In this document: positions 6,499 through 14,446 of the stretch, piece by piece
Layout of the letters: every line of letters starts with the position of its first letter
Position numbering within the stretch: position 1 is the first letter of the stretch
Assembly: GCA_964648365.1 (NCBI GenBank)
Contig: CAZYLK010000119.1
Location: forward strand, 1 to 18,903
Source: SURF-32 sp964648365
GTDB taxonomy: Bacteria; Planctomycetota; Phycisphaerae; UBA1845
Length of the DNA stretch: 18,903 nucleotides
Direction of reading: 5' to 3'
Notes under the pieces: model-generated
What the model saw: only the letters and a program-made list of their open reading frames with translations
The model's database searches: none
Told to the model about the DNA's origin: nothing
Made by a program: the position numbers and the translations under genes

Positions 6499-8528
6499 AT
6501 GGAAGGACAGACGTTGAAATCCACTCTGCGAGAACTCTCCGACCGCGTCGCCGCGGCCATGGCCGAACTGGACCTGGAAGGTGACCCGCTCGTGCGCCCG
6601 TCCGCCGACGGCCGCTTTGGCGACTACCAGTCGAACTGCGCCATGGGCGTCGCGAAGCGCCTCGGCCGCAGCCCGCGCGACGTCGCGGCCGCGATCATCG
6701 AAAAGCTCGACGTGTCCGACTGCTGCGAAGCGCCTGACATCGCCGGGCCGGGGTTCATCAACTTTCGACTGACGCCCGCGTACCTGTCGCGAGCGCTCGG
6801 GAGCGTCCCGTCGGCCGGTCAGTCCGGCGCCGAACGCCTCGGGATCGACCCCGTGGCGACCCCGACGGTCGTCGTGGTCGACCTGTCCAGCCCGAATCTG
6901 GCCAAGGAGATGCACGTCGGGCACCTGCGCAGTACCGTCATCGGCGACTGCGTGGCCCGTATTCTCGAGTTTCAGGGTCACCACGTCATCCGCGAGAATC
7001 ACGTCGGCGATTGGGGTACGCAGTTCGGCATGTTGGTGGCGTTCTTGCGCCGCACCCGGCCGGACGTGCTCGCCGACCCGGACAAGCTCATCATCGCGAA
7101 CCTGGAGATGTTCTACGTCGAGGCAAAGTCGCTGTTTGACCGCGACGAATCGTTCAAGAAGCAGTCGCAGGAGACGGTGGTTCAGCTTCAGGGTGGGGAC
7201 GCCGAGACGCTGCGGGTCTGGAAGGCGTTTTGTGATGAGTCGCTACGGCATTGCCACGAGATCTACCGGCGGCTGGACGTTTCGCTGATCGATCGCGGCG
7301 AGAGTTTCTACAACGATTTGATGCCTCAGGTGATCGACCGGCTGGTGCGCGAGGGACAGGCCCGCGAGAGCGAAGGCGCGTTGTGCGTCTTCTGCGACGG
7401 CTTCACCACGCGCGACGGTGAGCCGCTGCCGCTGATCGTCCGCAAGACGGACGGCGGCTACAACTACGCCACGTCCGACCTGGCCACGATCGTTCATCGC
7501 ATCGAAACGCTGGGTGCGAAGCGGATCATTTACGTCGTCGGCATCGCGCAGAAGCTGCATTTCGAGATGGTCTTCGCGGCCGTGCGCAAGGCGGGCTGGG
7601 CGGGCGATGACCTTGCGCTCGAACATCTGGGCTTCGGCAACATGCTGTCCGCCAGCGGCGCGCCCTTCAAGACACGCGAAGGCGGCACCGTGAAGCTCAA
7701 GAACCTGATGGACGAAGCGGTGGCCCGGGCGCGAAGCGTGCTGGAATCGGGCGGCAGCGCGGCCGCGGGCGTGACGGATGATGCGGACGACGCGGAGGGC
7801 GCCGACGCCGATACCGCTGGGGATGCCGGGCTTTCAGGCACGGACGCCGCCCGCCACGGCATGTCATCGGATGAGATGGACGCCATCGCGGAAACGGTCG
7901 GCCTGGCGGCGATCAAGTACTTCGACTTGCAGCACAACCTGATCAAGGACTACAAGTTCGACCTCGACACGATGCTCGCGCTCGACGGCAACACAGCGCC
8001 CTACATGCTGTACGCGTACGCCCGCGTGCGTGCCATTGGCCGCAAGGCCGGCATCGACTTCGACACTTTCCGCCCGGACGGCGCGATCGCCCTGGAACAT
8101 CCGACGGAGATCGCGCTGGCCAAGTGCCTGCTGCGTTTCGCCGAGACGATCGAACAGGTCGCCGCCGACCTGCGGCCGAACGTCCTGACCGACTATCTCT
8201 ATGACTTGAGCAAGCACTTCAGCCGGTTCTACGACCGCAAGCAGGGCGTGCGCGTCATCAACGCCGAGCCGGACAGCGTCCGCCTGTCACGCCTGCGCCT
8301 GTGCGACCTGACGGCGCGAACCCTGAAGCTGGGANNNNNNNNNNNNNNNNNNNNNNNNNNNNNNNNNNNNNNNNNNNNNNNNNNNNNNNNNNNNNNNNNN
8401 NNNNNNNNNNNNNNNNNNNNNNNNNNNNNNNNNNCCGCCTGTCACGCCTGCGCCTGTGCGACCTGACGGCGCGAACCCTGAAGCTGGGATTGTCGCTGCT
8501 GGGGATCAGGACGTTGGAAAGAATGTGA
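6499..8528 (+). CDS. argS: Arginyl-tRNA synthetase, interrupted by an assembly gap
   Basis: Class I synthetase that charges tRNA-Arg in the cytoplasm. N-terminal Add-1 domain at about 5-100; HIGH-type motif HVGH at 139-142; GDWGTQFG at 170-177; KTDGGYNYATSDLAT at 316-330; KMSKS-equivalent FKTREGGTVKL at 390-400; DALR anticodon-binding domain from about 465, with GNTAPYMLYAYARVR. Residues about 416-455 are an Asp/Ala/Gly-rich acidic insert absent from E. coli ArgS. The 100 Ns at 8335-8434 are an artefact: removing the gap and one copy of the duplicated 55-base flank restores a 624-residue frame ending LGLSLLGIRTLERM, a normal ArgS tail. As written, the two sides are in different frames. ATG 6499 has no clear ribosome site; TTG 6514, seven bases after AAGGA, is a strong alternative start. 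TAGAAT at 6474-6479 is a weak -10. Confidence 0.96.
8280..8489. other. Scaffold gap with unmerged 55-bp overlap
   Basis: Exactly 100 Ns (8335-8434) are flanked by two identical 55-base copies, 8280-8334 and 8435-8489. The bases before the Ns repeat immediately after them, and dropping one copy plus the Ns restores the argS frame. A 55-base shared end is what de Bruijn assemblers run at k=55 leave between adjoining contigs, so no sequence is likely to be missing here. Confidence 0.95.
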
Positions 8529-8535
8529 GTCATCC

Positions 8536-8592
8536 GTCATTCGTCATTCGTCATTCGACGATCCGACATTCGATATTCGACATTCATCATTC
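8536..8592 (+). repeat. Heptamer ATTC array
   Basis: Eight units of period 7, three of them exact GTCATTC, the rest variants (GACATTC, GATATTC, ATCATTC), with one extra base in the middle. It fills the 58-base gap between the convergent argS and S41 genes and supplies the stop codon of the S41 gene. A related array in the opposite orientation is at 12637-12671. Confidence 0.88.
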
Positions 8593-9843
8593 AGCCTTTG
8601 CGATCCCCCCCTCCCACTGCCGCACGATCTGGGCAAGCACGTCTTTGCCCTTGTCGAGTTGCGGATCCGCGCCGGCGCAGTAGCGGATGTCGCGCTCGAC
8701 GCGGATGTCGGGATGGATCGGATGGCCTTCCAGGTCGAACTTGAAGCCGGGCAGCATGAGCATGGCGTCTTCGCCGATCGTCGGAATGCCGCCGACGGCC
8801 GTCACGTGGCCCGGCGTTTCCGTCCCGACCAATAGCGCTCGACCCTTCTTGCGGATCTCGTTGACGACGATCTCCTTCGCGCTGCGCGTCCCGTCCGCGG
8901 TCAGCACGATGTAAGGCTTGTACCAGTGCGACGGCGCCGCTCCCCCCTCCGAACGACCGCCCTCCGTCAGCAGGAACCGCGAGGCCGCAAACCACGTGCC
9001 GCCGTGCCCGTCGCGATAATCGACGATCAGTCCGTCGACCTCCGGCTGGAGTTTCGCCGCCTCCTTATACTCCTGCCCCGGACCGAGCGTGCTCCATGCG
9101 TGCAGATAGGCGAACTTCAGGCCGTCGTGCTCGATGACGCGAACGCTCTCCACCATGGCCCGCTGCGACGCCTCGTAGAGCGACCCCTTCACCGGCGTCA
9201 GTTGAACCGCAAACTCGACGTCCGGCTTACGTCGCAGGCGCAGCTCCACCGGGCGGCCTTCGCGACCGCGAAACGCCTCGATTTCCGAGTAGGGCTTGCC
9301 GGCCACGGAGAGAAGCTCATCGCCGACGCTGATCTTCGACCCGTCCGCGGGTGAACCCTCGAGGATGCCGCTGACGAACCAGCGTCCGTCGATCTGCTTC
9401 GAGACGATGCCCACGTGCGTCACGTGTGTTTCCGGCTGTCCGCGGCCGAAAGCGCTGCGCAGATCCCAGTAGGAACGCTCGGTATCCGTGTAGTAGTGAA
9501 AATGTGATACGCCCGCTTCGTCGATCAGGACGTTCACCGCGGCCGCGAACGCTTCGTGCGTGGTGGTCGCCTCGATCGCGTCCCGATGCTTCGCGGCCAG
9601 TTCGGCCCACCGACCAGCCCCCACCAGTGCGGGGGCGTTGCTGCTTTCGATGCGTTTGGACACGTCCGCCCACCGCGCCACCGCTCCGATGACCTCGAAG
9701 CGGTCGATGCGTTCCCGCACCGGCGCGGCCGCGACGCCAATCGCAGACGGCAGGAACAAATGCAGCAGGGCAAGCGTGACGAGCGAACTCTGTCGCCCCC
9801 TCCGCTCACCGGCCGTCAAACCGAGTACGTGGCTTCTGGACAT
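8587..9843 (-). CDS. Secreted S41-like protease with PDZ domain
   Basis: A 418-residue exported protein related to C-terminal processing peptidases. Residues 1-40 contain a signal peptide (hydrophobic 20-35, likely cut after VAAA). GVSHFHYYTD at 111-120 fits the N-terminal S41 helper region; a PDZ domain spans about 143-185 (VGIVSKQ, GSPADGSKISVGDELLSVAGK). The catalytic core has VDGLIVDYRDGHGG at 269-282 and Ser321 in GTRSAKEIVV, which aligns with the CtpA/Tsp nucleophile. The catalytic Lys expected 25 residues later (GKGT) is His346 (PGHV), so it is either a tricorn-type Ser-His variant or altered in activity. The C-terminal HPDIRVERDI is typical of the family. It is convergent with argS and downstream of the lactonase on the same strand, with a hairpin terminator between. 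The ribosome site is not clear. Confidence 0.85.
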   Translation of the reverse strand: MSRSHVLGLTAGERRGRQSSLVTLALLHLFLPSAIGVAAAPVRERIDRFEVIGAVARWADVSKRIESSNAPALVGAGRWAELAAKHRDAIEATTTHEAFAAAVNVLIDEAGVSHFHYYTDTERSYWDLRSAFGRGQPETHVTHVGIVSKQIDGRWFVSGILEGSPADGSKISVGDELLSVAGKPYSEIEAFRGREGRPVELRLRRKPDVEFAVQLTPVKGSLYEASQRAMVESVRVIEHDGLKFAYLHAWSTLGPGQEYKEAAKLQPEVDGLIVDYRDGHGGTWFAASRFLLTEGGRSEGGAAPSHWYKPYIVLTADGTRSAKEIVVNEIRKKGRALLVGTETPGHVTAVGGIPTIGEDAMLMLPGFKFDLEGHPIHPDIRVERDIRYCAGADPQLDKGKDVLAQIVRQWEGGIAKAE

Positions 9844-9860
9844 GCTCCCAATTCAAACAA

Positions 9861-9899
9861 GTCGGGCCGGGCGATTCAATCCTGATCGCCCGGCCCGAC
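9861..9899 (-). terminator. Strong hairpin, probable terminator
   Basis: A perfect 15-bp GC-rich stem (9861-9875 with 9885-9899) closes a 9-base loop. Read on the minus strand it is followed by TTGTTTGAATT, a moderately T-rich tail. It lies between the lactonase gene and the S41 gene, both on the minus strand, so it should separate their transcripts. Confidence 0.7.
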
Positions 9900-9919
9900 A
9901 ATAAACGACGCGGACAGGT

Positions 9920-10105
9920 GATCCGCAGGTTGTCGCAGGTTTTCGCAGACAGAGAGAGGGTGGGAGGACCGCGTCCGGGCTGTCGCGTTCTTCCGGCGCC
10001 CACACCCGTCCCCGAGCGGGATGGCGCTGGCCGCAGCACGCCGCGATGTCGGAACCGCGTCCCTGCATCTCTGTGAATCTGCCAAATCTGCGAAATCTGC
10101 GGATC
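9920..10105. repeat. Imperfect inverted repeat of ATCTGCG-type arrays
   Basis: The left arm 9920-9954 (GATCCGCAG, then CGCAG-spaced units) and the right arm 10069-10105 (AATCTGCCA, AATCTGCGA, AATCTGCGG units of period 9) are roughly reverse complements, both ending in the same GGATC/ACAGAG bases. The 114 bases between them show no gene. The ATCTGCG core is shared with the repeat at 4014-4115. With the terminator hairpin, this accounts for the whole space between the lactonase and S41 genes. Confidence 0.75.
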
Positions 10106-10121
10106 GCTCCGCTTCTTCGGA

Positions 10122-11255
10122 TTATCGCACGATCAGCCCGTTCGTCCCCGCGGGCAGGCCGTCGGTGCGTTCGAGGTTGGTCAGCGAGCCGTCCTTCTCG
10201 TTGACTTCGAACGAGACGATCTCGCCCGTACGGCCGCTGAGCACGTACATGAACCGCCCGTCGCGGGAGACAGCCGCGTCGATCGGGCCGGTGCCCTCGC
10301 CGACCATGCCGGTGACGCCGTTTTCGTCCAGCAGTTCGAGCACGCCGCTGCGGCGATTGATGCCATAGCCGCTGACCGAGCCGCTGCCGGTGTTGGTGGT
10401 GTAGGTGAAGCGGTCGCTCTTTGCGCTGACGATCCAGCACGCGGCCGTCTCGGTGGTTGCGACGGAGCCGGCGCTGAGCTTGAGCGAGCCGTCCTGCGAA
10501 ATCTTGTACGTAGAAACGGCGGAGGCGTCCGGAGCGCCGCCGAACGCTTCGGAGACGATCAGCACGTTCTTGCGGTTGATGTCGAAACCGAACGGGGTTG
10601 CGCCGTTCGACTCGTGGACCATCGCCGCGCCGGCGAGGCCGTTGTCGTCGACGAGGAACGTATCGATCAGGTTGGTCGCCTTCTCCGTCACGACCAGCAC
10701 CCGGCCGTCGGCGCTGAACTGAATCTGAGCCGGACCGGTGACGTCCGCGCCGCTGAGCGTCTGCATCGAGTTCTCGATGGCGGAGAGGTTGCCGGCGTCG
10801 TCCACGCGGAATCCGCTGATGTGCCCGCCGCCGGCGCCGTCCAGCACATACACCGTGCCGTCGTATTCGGTCACGCTGACGGGCGTCTGACCGCCGGTCG
10901 AGATGATGTCCGTCAATGAGAGGTGGTCACGGCGCACGCGGAAGGCGGACAGTTCGCCGCTGCCGGCGTTGACCGCGAACAGCCACTTGTTGTTACTGCT
11001 GAGCAACAGGCCGCCCTGGTTGCCGAGGCCGCCGCCGGTGCCCTTGCCGCCCGTCGGAAAGTCGTCGGCGAACGTCAGCCGCCCATCGGTGTCGCGGAGG
11101 TACATCAGCACGTCGTTGCCGTCCACGCCGTTGGTCGCGGTAAAGACCGCGCCAGTGGTCTGCGCGGACGCCGAAGCCGCCGCCAGCATCGACGCGGCCG
11201 CGACGACGCATCCAAGGCGACGAGTCCACAGGGCCGAAACTTGTGTTGCACGCAT
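10122..11255 (-). CDS. Secreted lactonase-family seven-bladed beta-propeller protein
   Basis: A 377-residue protein resembling the 6-phosphogluconolactonase/3-carboxymuconate cyclase propeller family (Pgl-type, PF10282). A signal peptide occupies about residues 1-32 (Arg-rich start, Ala-rich core, ASASA-Q cut). Propeller-like repeats follow, each with Asp-Gly turns and strand pairs: LLLSSNNKWLFAVNAGSGEL, QIQFSADGRVLVVTEKATNL, FDINRKNVLIVSEAFGG, AAVSRDGRFMYVLSGRTGEI. The export signal argues against the cytoplasmic pentose-phosphate role, and such exported members usually have no known substrate. ATG 11255 is preceded by AGGA seven bases upstream; the frame also allows a TTG two codons earlier. 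TTGAAG, 17 bases, TAGCAG on the minus strand around 11270-11300 is a weak promoter candidate. Confidence 0.8.
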   Translation of the reverse strand: MRATQVSALWTRRLGCVVAAASMLAAASASAQTTGAVFTATNGVDGNDVLMYLRDTDGRLTFADDFPTGGKGTGGGLGNQGGLLLSSNNKWLFAVNAGSGELSAFRVRRDHLSLTDIISTGGQTPVSVTEYDGTVYVLDGAGGGHISGFRVDDAGNLSAIENSMQTLSGADVTGPAQIQFSADGRVLVVTEKATNLIDTFLVDDNGLAGAAMVHESNGATPFGFDINRKNVLIVSEAFGGAPDASAVSTYKISQDGSLKLSAGSVATTETAACWIVSAKSDRFTYTTNTGSGSVSGYGINRRSGVLELLDENGVTGMVGEGTGPIDAAVSRDGRFMYVLSGRTGEIVSFEVNEKDGSLTNLERTDGLPAGTNGLIVR

Positions 11256-11648
11256 GTTCAATTCCTCGATCCTTCTGCTAAGACAGTGTTAAGAACCCTT
11301 CAAGCGGGCTCAGGTCGCAACCGGTGCACCGTGGTCGTCCCAAGCTCTTCGTCACGTTGGTCGCCGCGGCGCTGCGAACCTGACAGACGAAAGTGAATGG
11401 CGCTCAACGGACAAATTCTTGCCGCGACGCACGGGGGCGCCGGCGCGCGGCCGCGATCGCGGTGGGGCGGGGGTGAAGAGAGGTGAGGGCGTCACGGCGG
11501 GGTCCGCCTGTGTCCGCGCGCCGTCGTCGTTGCTGCTGTGCGTGCTTCCCCCGCGACGATCCGGTATGGTACGCCAGCAGTGCGTGAGTTCGTCGCCGCG
11601 GCAGGACGCCGTCAGCGCGGCCCGCACCGTATCCGGAACGTCGAACGC
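11256..11648. other. Divergent intergenic region
   Basis: Between the lactonase (minus) and the ABC ATPase (plus). I see no gene. The left 40 bases should hold the lactonase promoter. The centre (about 11415-11530) is extremely GC-rich and includes the 12-bp palindrome CCGCGATCGCGG at 11451-11462. The ABC frame is open back to 11538 but has no family-like sequence there. Confidence 0.5.
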
Positions 11649-12626
11649 ATGGATCTGGCCGTCACCGAAATGACCAATTGGGCCGTCGATATGATCGACG
11701 TGCGCAAGACTTACGGGCGCAGAATCCAGGCGCTCGGCGGGGTCAGCATTCAGGTCGGTCGCGGCGAGATTTTCGGCCTGCTGGGGCCGAACGGGGCGGG
11801 TAAGACGACGCTGGTGAAGATCATGATGTCCGTCGTGCGGCCCGACAGCGCCTACGGAACGGTGCTGGGCCGGCCGATCGGCCATCGCGGCAAGCTCGCC
11901 CGCATTGGCTACCTGCCGGAAAGCCACCGCTTCCCCGGGTACCTCACCGGCGCGCAGGTGCTCGATTTCTACGCGGCGCTCGCCAAAGTGCCGAAGCAGA
12001 CGCGGGCGGCGAACGTCGAGAAATGGCTGCACCGGGTCGGCATGACGCAGTGGGCGTCCACGCGCATCCGCAAGTACTCGAAGGGCATGATGCAGCGGCT
12101 GGGCCTGGCCCAGGCGCTGATGAACGACCCGGAGATGGTCGTGCTCGACGAGCCGACCGACGGCGTGGACCCCGTCGGCCGCCGGGCGATCCGCGAACTG
12201 CTGGTCGAGTTGAAGCGTGCGGGTACGACGGTGTTCCTCAACTCGCACATGCTCAGCGAACTGGAGATGGTGTGCGACCGCGTCGCGATTCTCGTCGGCG
12301 GCATGGTCGCCCGCCAGGGAACGCTGAAGGAACTGACCGACCACACGCTTGAGTACCAGATCCGCTGCGCCAGTGGATTTGAAGCGCTGACGGACAAAAT
12401 CACCAGCATGGGCGGGCGGTGTGAAGACGGCGCCATCATCCTGCCGGGCCACGATCCGAAGCGCGTCAATGCGCTGATCGACGTGCTCCGAGGGGGCGGC
12501 GTACTGATCGACTCGGTCGAGCCGCGGCGGTTCAGCCTGGAGGACATCCTGGTGGAGGCGATGGGCGCGGACACGGCGCCGGGGGCGCGGCCGGAGACGG
12601 TGGGCGTGGCCCGGAAGGCGACGTGA
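11649..12626 (+). CDS. ABC transporter ATP-binding protein (ABC-2/CcmA-type exporter)
   Basis: A 325-residue cytoplasmic ATPase subunit. Walker A GPNGAGKTT at 46-54; the Q-loop position reads YLPE (Glu91 instead of Gln), as is common in ABC-2 exporters; signature YSKGMMQRLGLAQAL at 143-157; Walker B MVVLDEPT at 163-170; D-loop GVDP; H-loop His200 in LNSHMLSE. A C-terminal extension of about 110 residues after the nucleotide domain is usual for ABC-2 partners. The permease follows on the same strand after 137 bases, and together they form the exporter. I chose ATG 11649; ATG 11670 is nearly as good, and neither has a strong ribosome site. The substrate cannot be inferred. Confidence 0.93.
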   Translation: MDLAVTEMTNWAVDMIDVRKTYGRRIQALGGVSIQVGRGEIFGLLGPNGAGKTTLVKIMMSVVRPDSAYGTVLGRPIGHRGKLARIGYLPESHRFPGYLTGAQVLDFYAALAKVPKQTRAANVEKWLHRVGMTQWASTRIRKYSKGMMQRLGLAQALMNDPEMVVLDEPTDGVDPVGRRAIRELLVELKRAGTTVFLNSHMLSELEMVCDRVAILVGGMVARQGTLKELTDHTLEYQIRCASGFEALTDKITSMGGRCEDGAIILPGHDPKRVNALIDVLRGGGVLIDSVEPRRFSLEDILVEAMGADTAPGARPETVGVARKAT

Positions 12627-12636
12627 GGCCGATGTA

Positions 12637-12671
12637 GAATGTCGAATGGCGAATAGCGAATAACGAATGAA
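12637..12671 (-). repeat. Heptamer ATTC array, opposite orientation
   Basis: Plus-strand units GAATGTC, GAATGGC, GAATAGC, GAATAAC, GAATGAA (period 7), the reverse complement of the family seen at 8536-8592. It starts eight bases after the ABC ATPase stop codon (TGA 12624-12626 plus spacer), inside the otherwise simple ATPase-permease unit. Confidence 0.85.
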
Positions 12672-12715
12672 GAAACTCCGCACGCGTGGCTTCCACGTGC
12701 GGTGCGTGAAGTTTC
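12672..12715. repeat. Nested hairpin between ABC ATPase and permease genes
   Basis: Directly abutting the heptamer array. Inner stem: CCGCACG with CGTGCGG, plus TGG/CCA around a CTT loop, interrupted by a CG bulge. Outer stem: GAAACT with AGTTTC. Its minus-strand GAAGCCACGCG is shared with the 34-bp dispersed repeat at 15853. There is no T-tract, so it could be a mobile palindrome or a weak attenuator before the permease. Confidence 0.55.
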
Positions 12716-12763
12716 AGTTGCACACGGCTGCGGAACGAACCTGCGACAGGGAGTCAAGGATCC

Positions 12764-13705
12764 ATGCAACTTTGGGCGCTCATCGTCGACGGGTTTCGTC
12801 AGGCTATTGACAGCAAGATTTTCTGGGTGCTGGTCTGCGGCACGGTGGTGATCATGCTCGCCCTGCTGTCCGTCGGGTTCGAGGATGGCAAGGCCGTTTT
12901 TCTCTTCGGCGCCGCTTCCACCGAGAGCGGCGACTACAACCCGATGTCGGAATTGGGCAGAAACCGCCTCGTTGGCGTCATCATCTACTATGTCATGAGC
13001 CTTTTTCTCGGCTGGATCGGCGTGCTGCTGATGATCGTCGCCACGGCCGAGCTGATTCCGGGGATGCTGCAATCTGGATCGGTCGAAGTGCTGGCCGCCA
13101 AGCCGATCAGCCGCTGGCGGCTGTTTCTGTATCGGTATCTCTCCGGGCTGGTGTTCGTCTTCCTGCAGGCGACGCTGTTCATCGGTCTGACCGTCCTGGT
13201 GATGGGCTTCCGCTGGGGCGTCTGGCGGCCGGGGCTGCTGATCTCGATTCCATTGCTCGTGCTGATGTTCAGTTACCTCTATTGCGTCAGCGCCGTGGTC
13301 GCGGTCAAGGCACGCAGCGCTCTGGCGTGCGTACTGGTGACGGTAGGCGCATGGGTCATGTTCGCGCTGGTCTCCCAGGCGCCGCTTCTGATGGAAGCCT
13401 TCCGGATGGACAAGACATCGTGGACCTATCGCACGGTTTATGTCCTCAGTTGGATTCCCCCGAAGACCGGCGACCTTCCGATTCTGGCCGCACGGTTCGC
13501 CAACGCCGGAACCAGCAGCGAACTTCTTCCGGGTTCCATGACGGAAGGCGTTCCGCCGCAGCAGCGCGAAGATCTCGAACTGGCCCGCGAGATCGAGGAG
13601 CGACAACTCAAGCAGCCGCCGATCTACTCCATCGGCTCGTCGCTGCTGTTCGAGGCGGTGGTCCTGGCGTTCGCGATGTGGAGTTTCGCGCGGACCGATT
13701 TCTAG
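12764..13705 (+). CDS. ABC-2 type transporter permease
   Basis: A 313-residue inner-membrane protein with about six hydrophobic segments: roughly 18-38, 70-98, 126-149, 157-181, 185-208 and 291-308. A long polar loop of about 80 residues (209-290) precedes the last helix. ELIPGMLQSGSVEVLAAKPISRW at 96-118 is the conserved amphipathic region of ABC-2 permeases, in which the cytoplasmic segment after the second helix contacts the ATPase. AAGGA lies four bases before the ATG, with GGGAG further upstream. It pairs with the ATPase at 11649-12626 to form an exporter of unknown substrate; the type resembles unassigned ABC-2 exporters rather than a named system. Confidence 0.87.
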   Translation: MQLWALIVDGFRQAIDSKIFWVLVCGTVVIMLALLSVGFEDGKAVFLFGAASTESGDYNPMSELGRNRLVGVIIYYVMSLFLGWIGVLLMIVATAELIPGMLQSGSVEVLAAKPISRWRLFLYRYLSGLVFVFLQATLFIGLTVLVMGFRWGVWRPGLLISIPLLVLMFSYLYCVSAVVAVKARSALACVLVTVGAWVMFALVSQAPLLMEAFRMDKTSWTYRTVYVLSWIPPKTGDLPILAARFANAGTSSELLPGSMTEGVPPQQREDLELAREIEERQLKQPPIYSIGSSLLFEAVVLAFAMWSFARTDF

Positions 13706-13727
13706 CGTCAGAGGAATCGTCCGCGGG

Positions 13728-13794
13728 TTGCGCCGATTTGGCAGGCGCAAGGCCGATGGTGGGACGGCCCGTTGCCGGGACGCGCAACCGGCAA
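13728..13794. terminator. Two tandem 7-bp hairpins after the permease
   Basis: TTGCGCC (13728-13734) pairs with GGCGCAA (13744-13750), and TTGCCGG (13772-13778) pairs with CCGGCAA (13788-13794). Each has a 7-bp stem and a 9-base loop. They lie 23 bases after the permease stop codon. They may end the ABC transcript, but no T-tract follows, so Rho-independent termination is not assured. Confidence 0.45.
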
Positions 13795-13920
13795 GGTCGC
13801 AGTCCGCGATTTGGCGCATAGAATCTCCTTGCCGCTCGACCTGTCGCCGAGCCGAGCCGTGAATCTCGCAATCGGCGGACGTGGACGGGCGATGCTTCCT
13901 TGAGAATCGCCGGAGACTCG

Positions 13921-14415
13921 ATGTTCGCCCGACTGCTGCTGCTCTTCACCGTCGTCCCCTTCGTCGAACTGATGCTGCTGCTTCGGCTCAGCGACTGGAT
14001 GGGATGGGAGTCCACCCTGGGCCTGGTGCTGCTGACCGGCGTGATCGGCGCGGCCCTGGCCCGGCGCGAGGGGTTCCGCACGCTCTCGCGGATTCAGACG
14101 GAACTCTCGAACGGCGCCGCACCGGCGGGCGAACTGGTGGATGCGGCCATGATCTTCGTGGCCGGGGCATTGCTGGTGACGCCGGGGATTCTGACCGACG
14201 CCGTTGGCTTCGCGCTGCTGATCCGCCCATGCCGGCGGGCGCTGCGGGCGTACCTGGCACGGCGATTCTCCGAGCGCATCAAGATCTTCCATCAGACCGA
14301 CCGCGGATACGTCGTGCATGAAGCCAGCGCTGCCCCGACGGACCGCGGGCCGGCCCGGCACGTCGAGGTCATCGACGTCCAGGCGACGTCCGCAGAATCC
14401 GAGCCCCGACCGTAA
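13921..14415 (+). CDS. fxsA: FxsA family membrane protein
   Basis: A 164-residue inner-membrane protein of the FxsA (UPF0716) family. E. coli FxsA overproduction relieves exclusion of phage T7 by the F plasmid; its native role is unknown. Family marks: VPFVELMLLLRLSDWMG at 12-28; TLGLVLLTGVIGAALARREG at 32-51; GELVDAAMIFVAGALLVTPGILTDAVGFALLIRP at about 70-103, with the hallmark PGxLTD. Hydrophobic segments lie at about 4-22, 32-47 and 75-101. The tail from about 120 is polar and variable. ATG 13921 follows CGGAG at a good distance; an in-frame TTG at 13900 is less likely. DUF423 follows after 31 bases and is probably co-transcribed. Confidence 0.88.
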   Translation: MFARLLLLFTVVPFVELMLLLRLSDWMGWESTLGLVLLTGVIGAALARREGFRTLSRIQTELSNGAAPAGELVDAAMIFVAGALLVTPGILTDAVGFALLIRPCRRALRAYLARRFSERIKIFHQTDRGYVVHEASAAPTDRGPARHVEVIDVQATSAESEPRP

Positions 14416-14446
14416 GGGAGGGGGTTCTTACGCTGGGGAGACGCAC

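Noticed and set aside
8335..8434. argS as a pseudogene or frameshift
   Set aside because: The break is wholly explained by the N gap and the duplicated 55-base flank.
8536..8592. CRISPR-like array
   Set aside because: The units are 7 bp with no unique spacers; the same reasoning applies to the octamers at 1-64.
11451..11462. Palindrome CCGCGATCGCGG as an operator
   Set aside because: It is a single GC-rich 12-mer far from either start codon, with no second copy seen; chance is likely at this base composition.
11969..13819. 616-codon minus-strand open frame opposite the ABC genes
   Set aside because: It covers both ABC genes in antisense and passes through the heptamer array. It shows no domain and is typical shadow coding.
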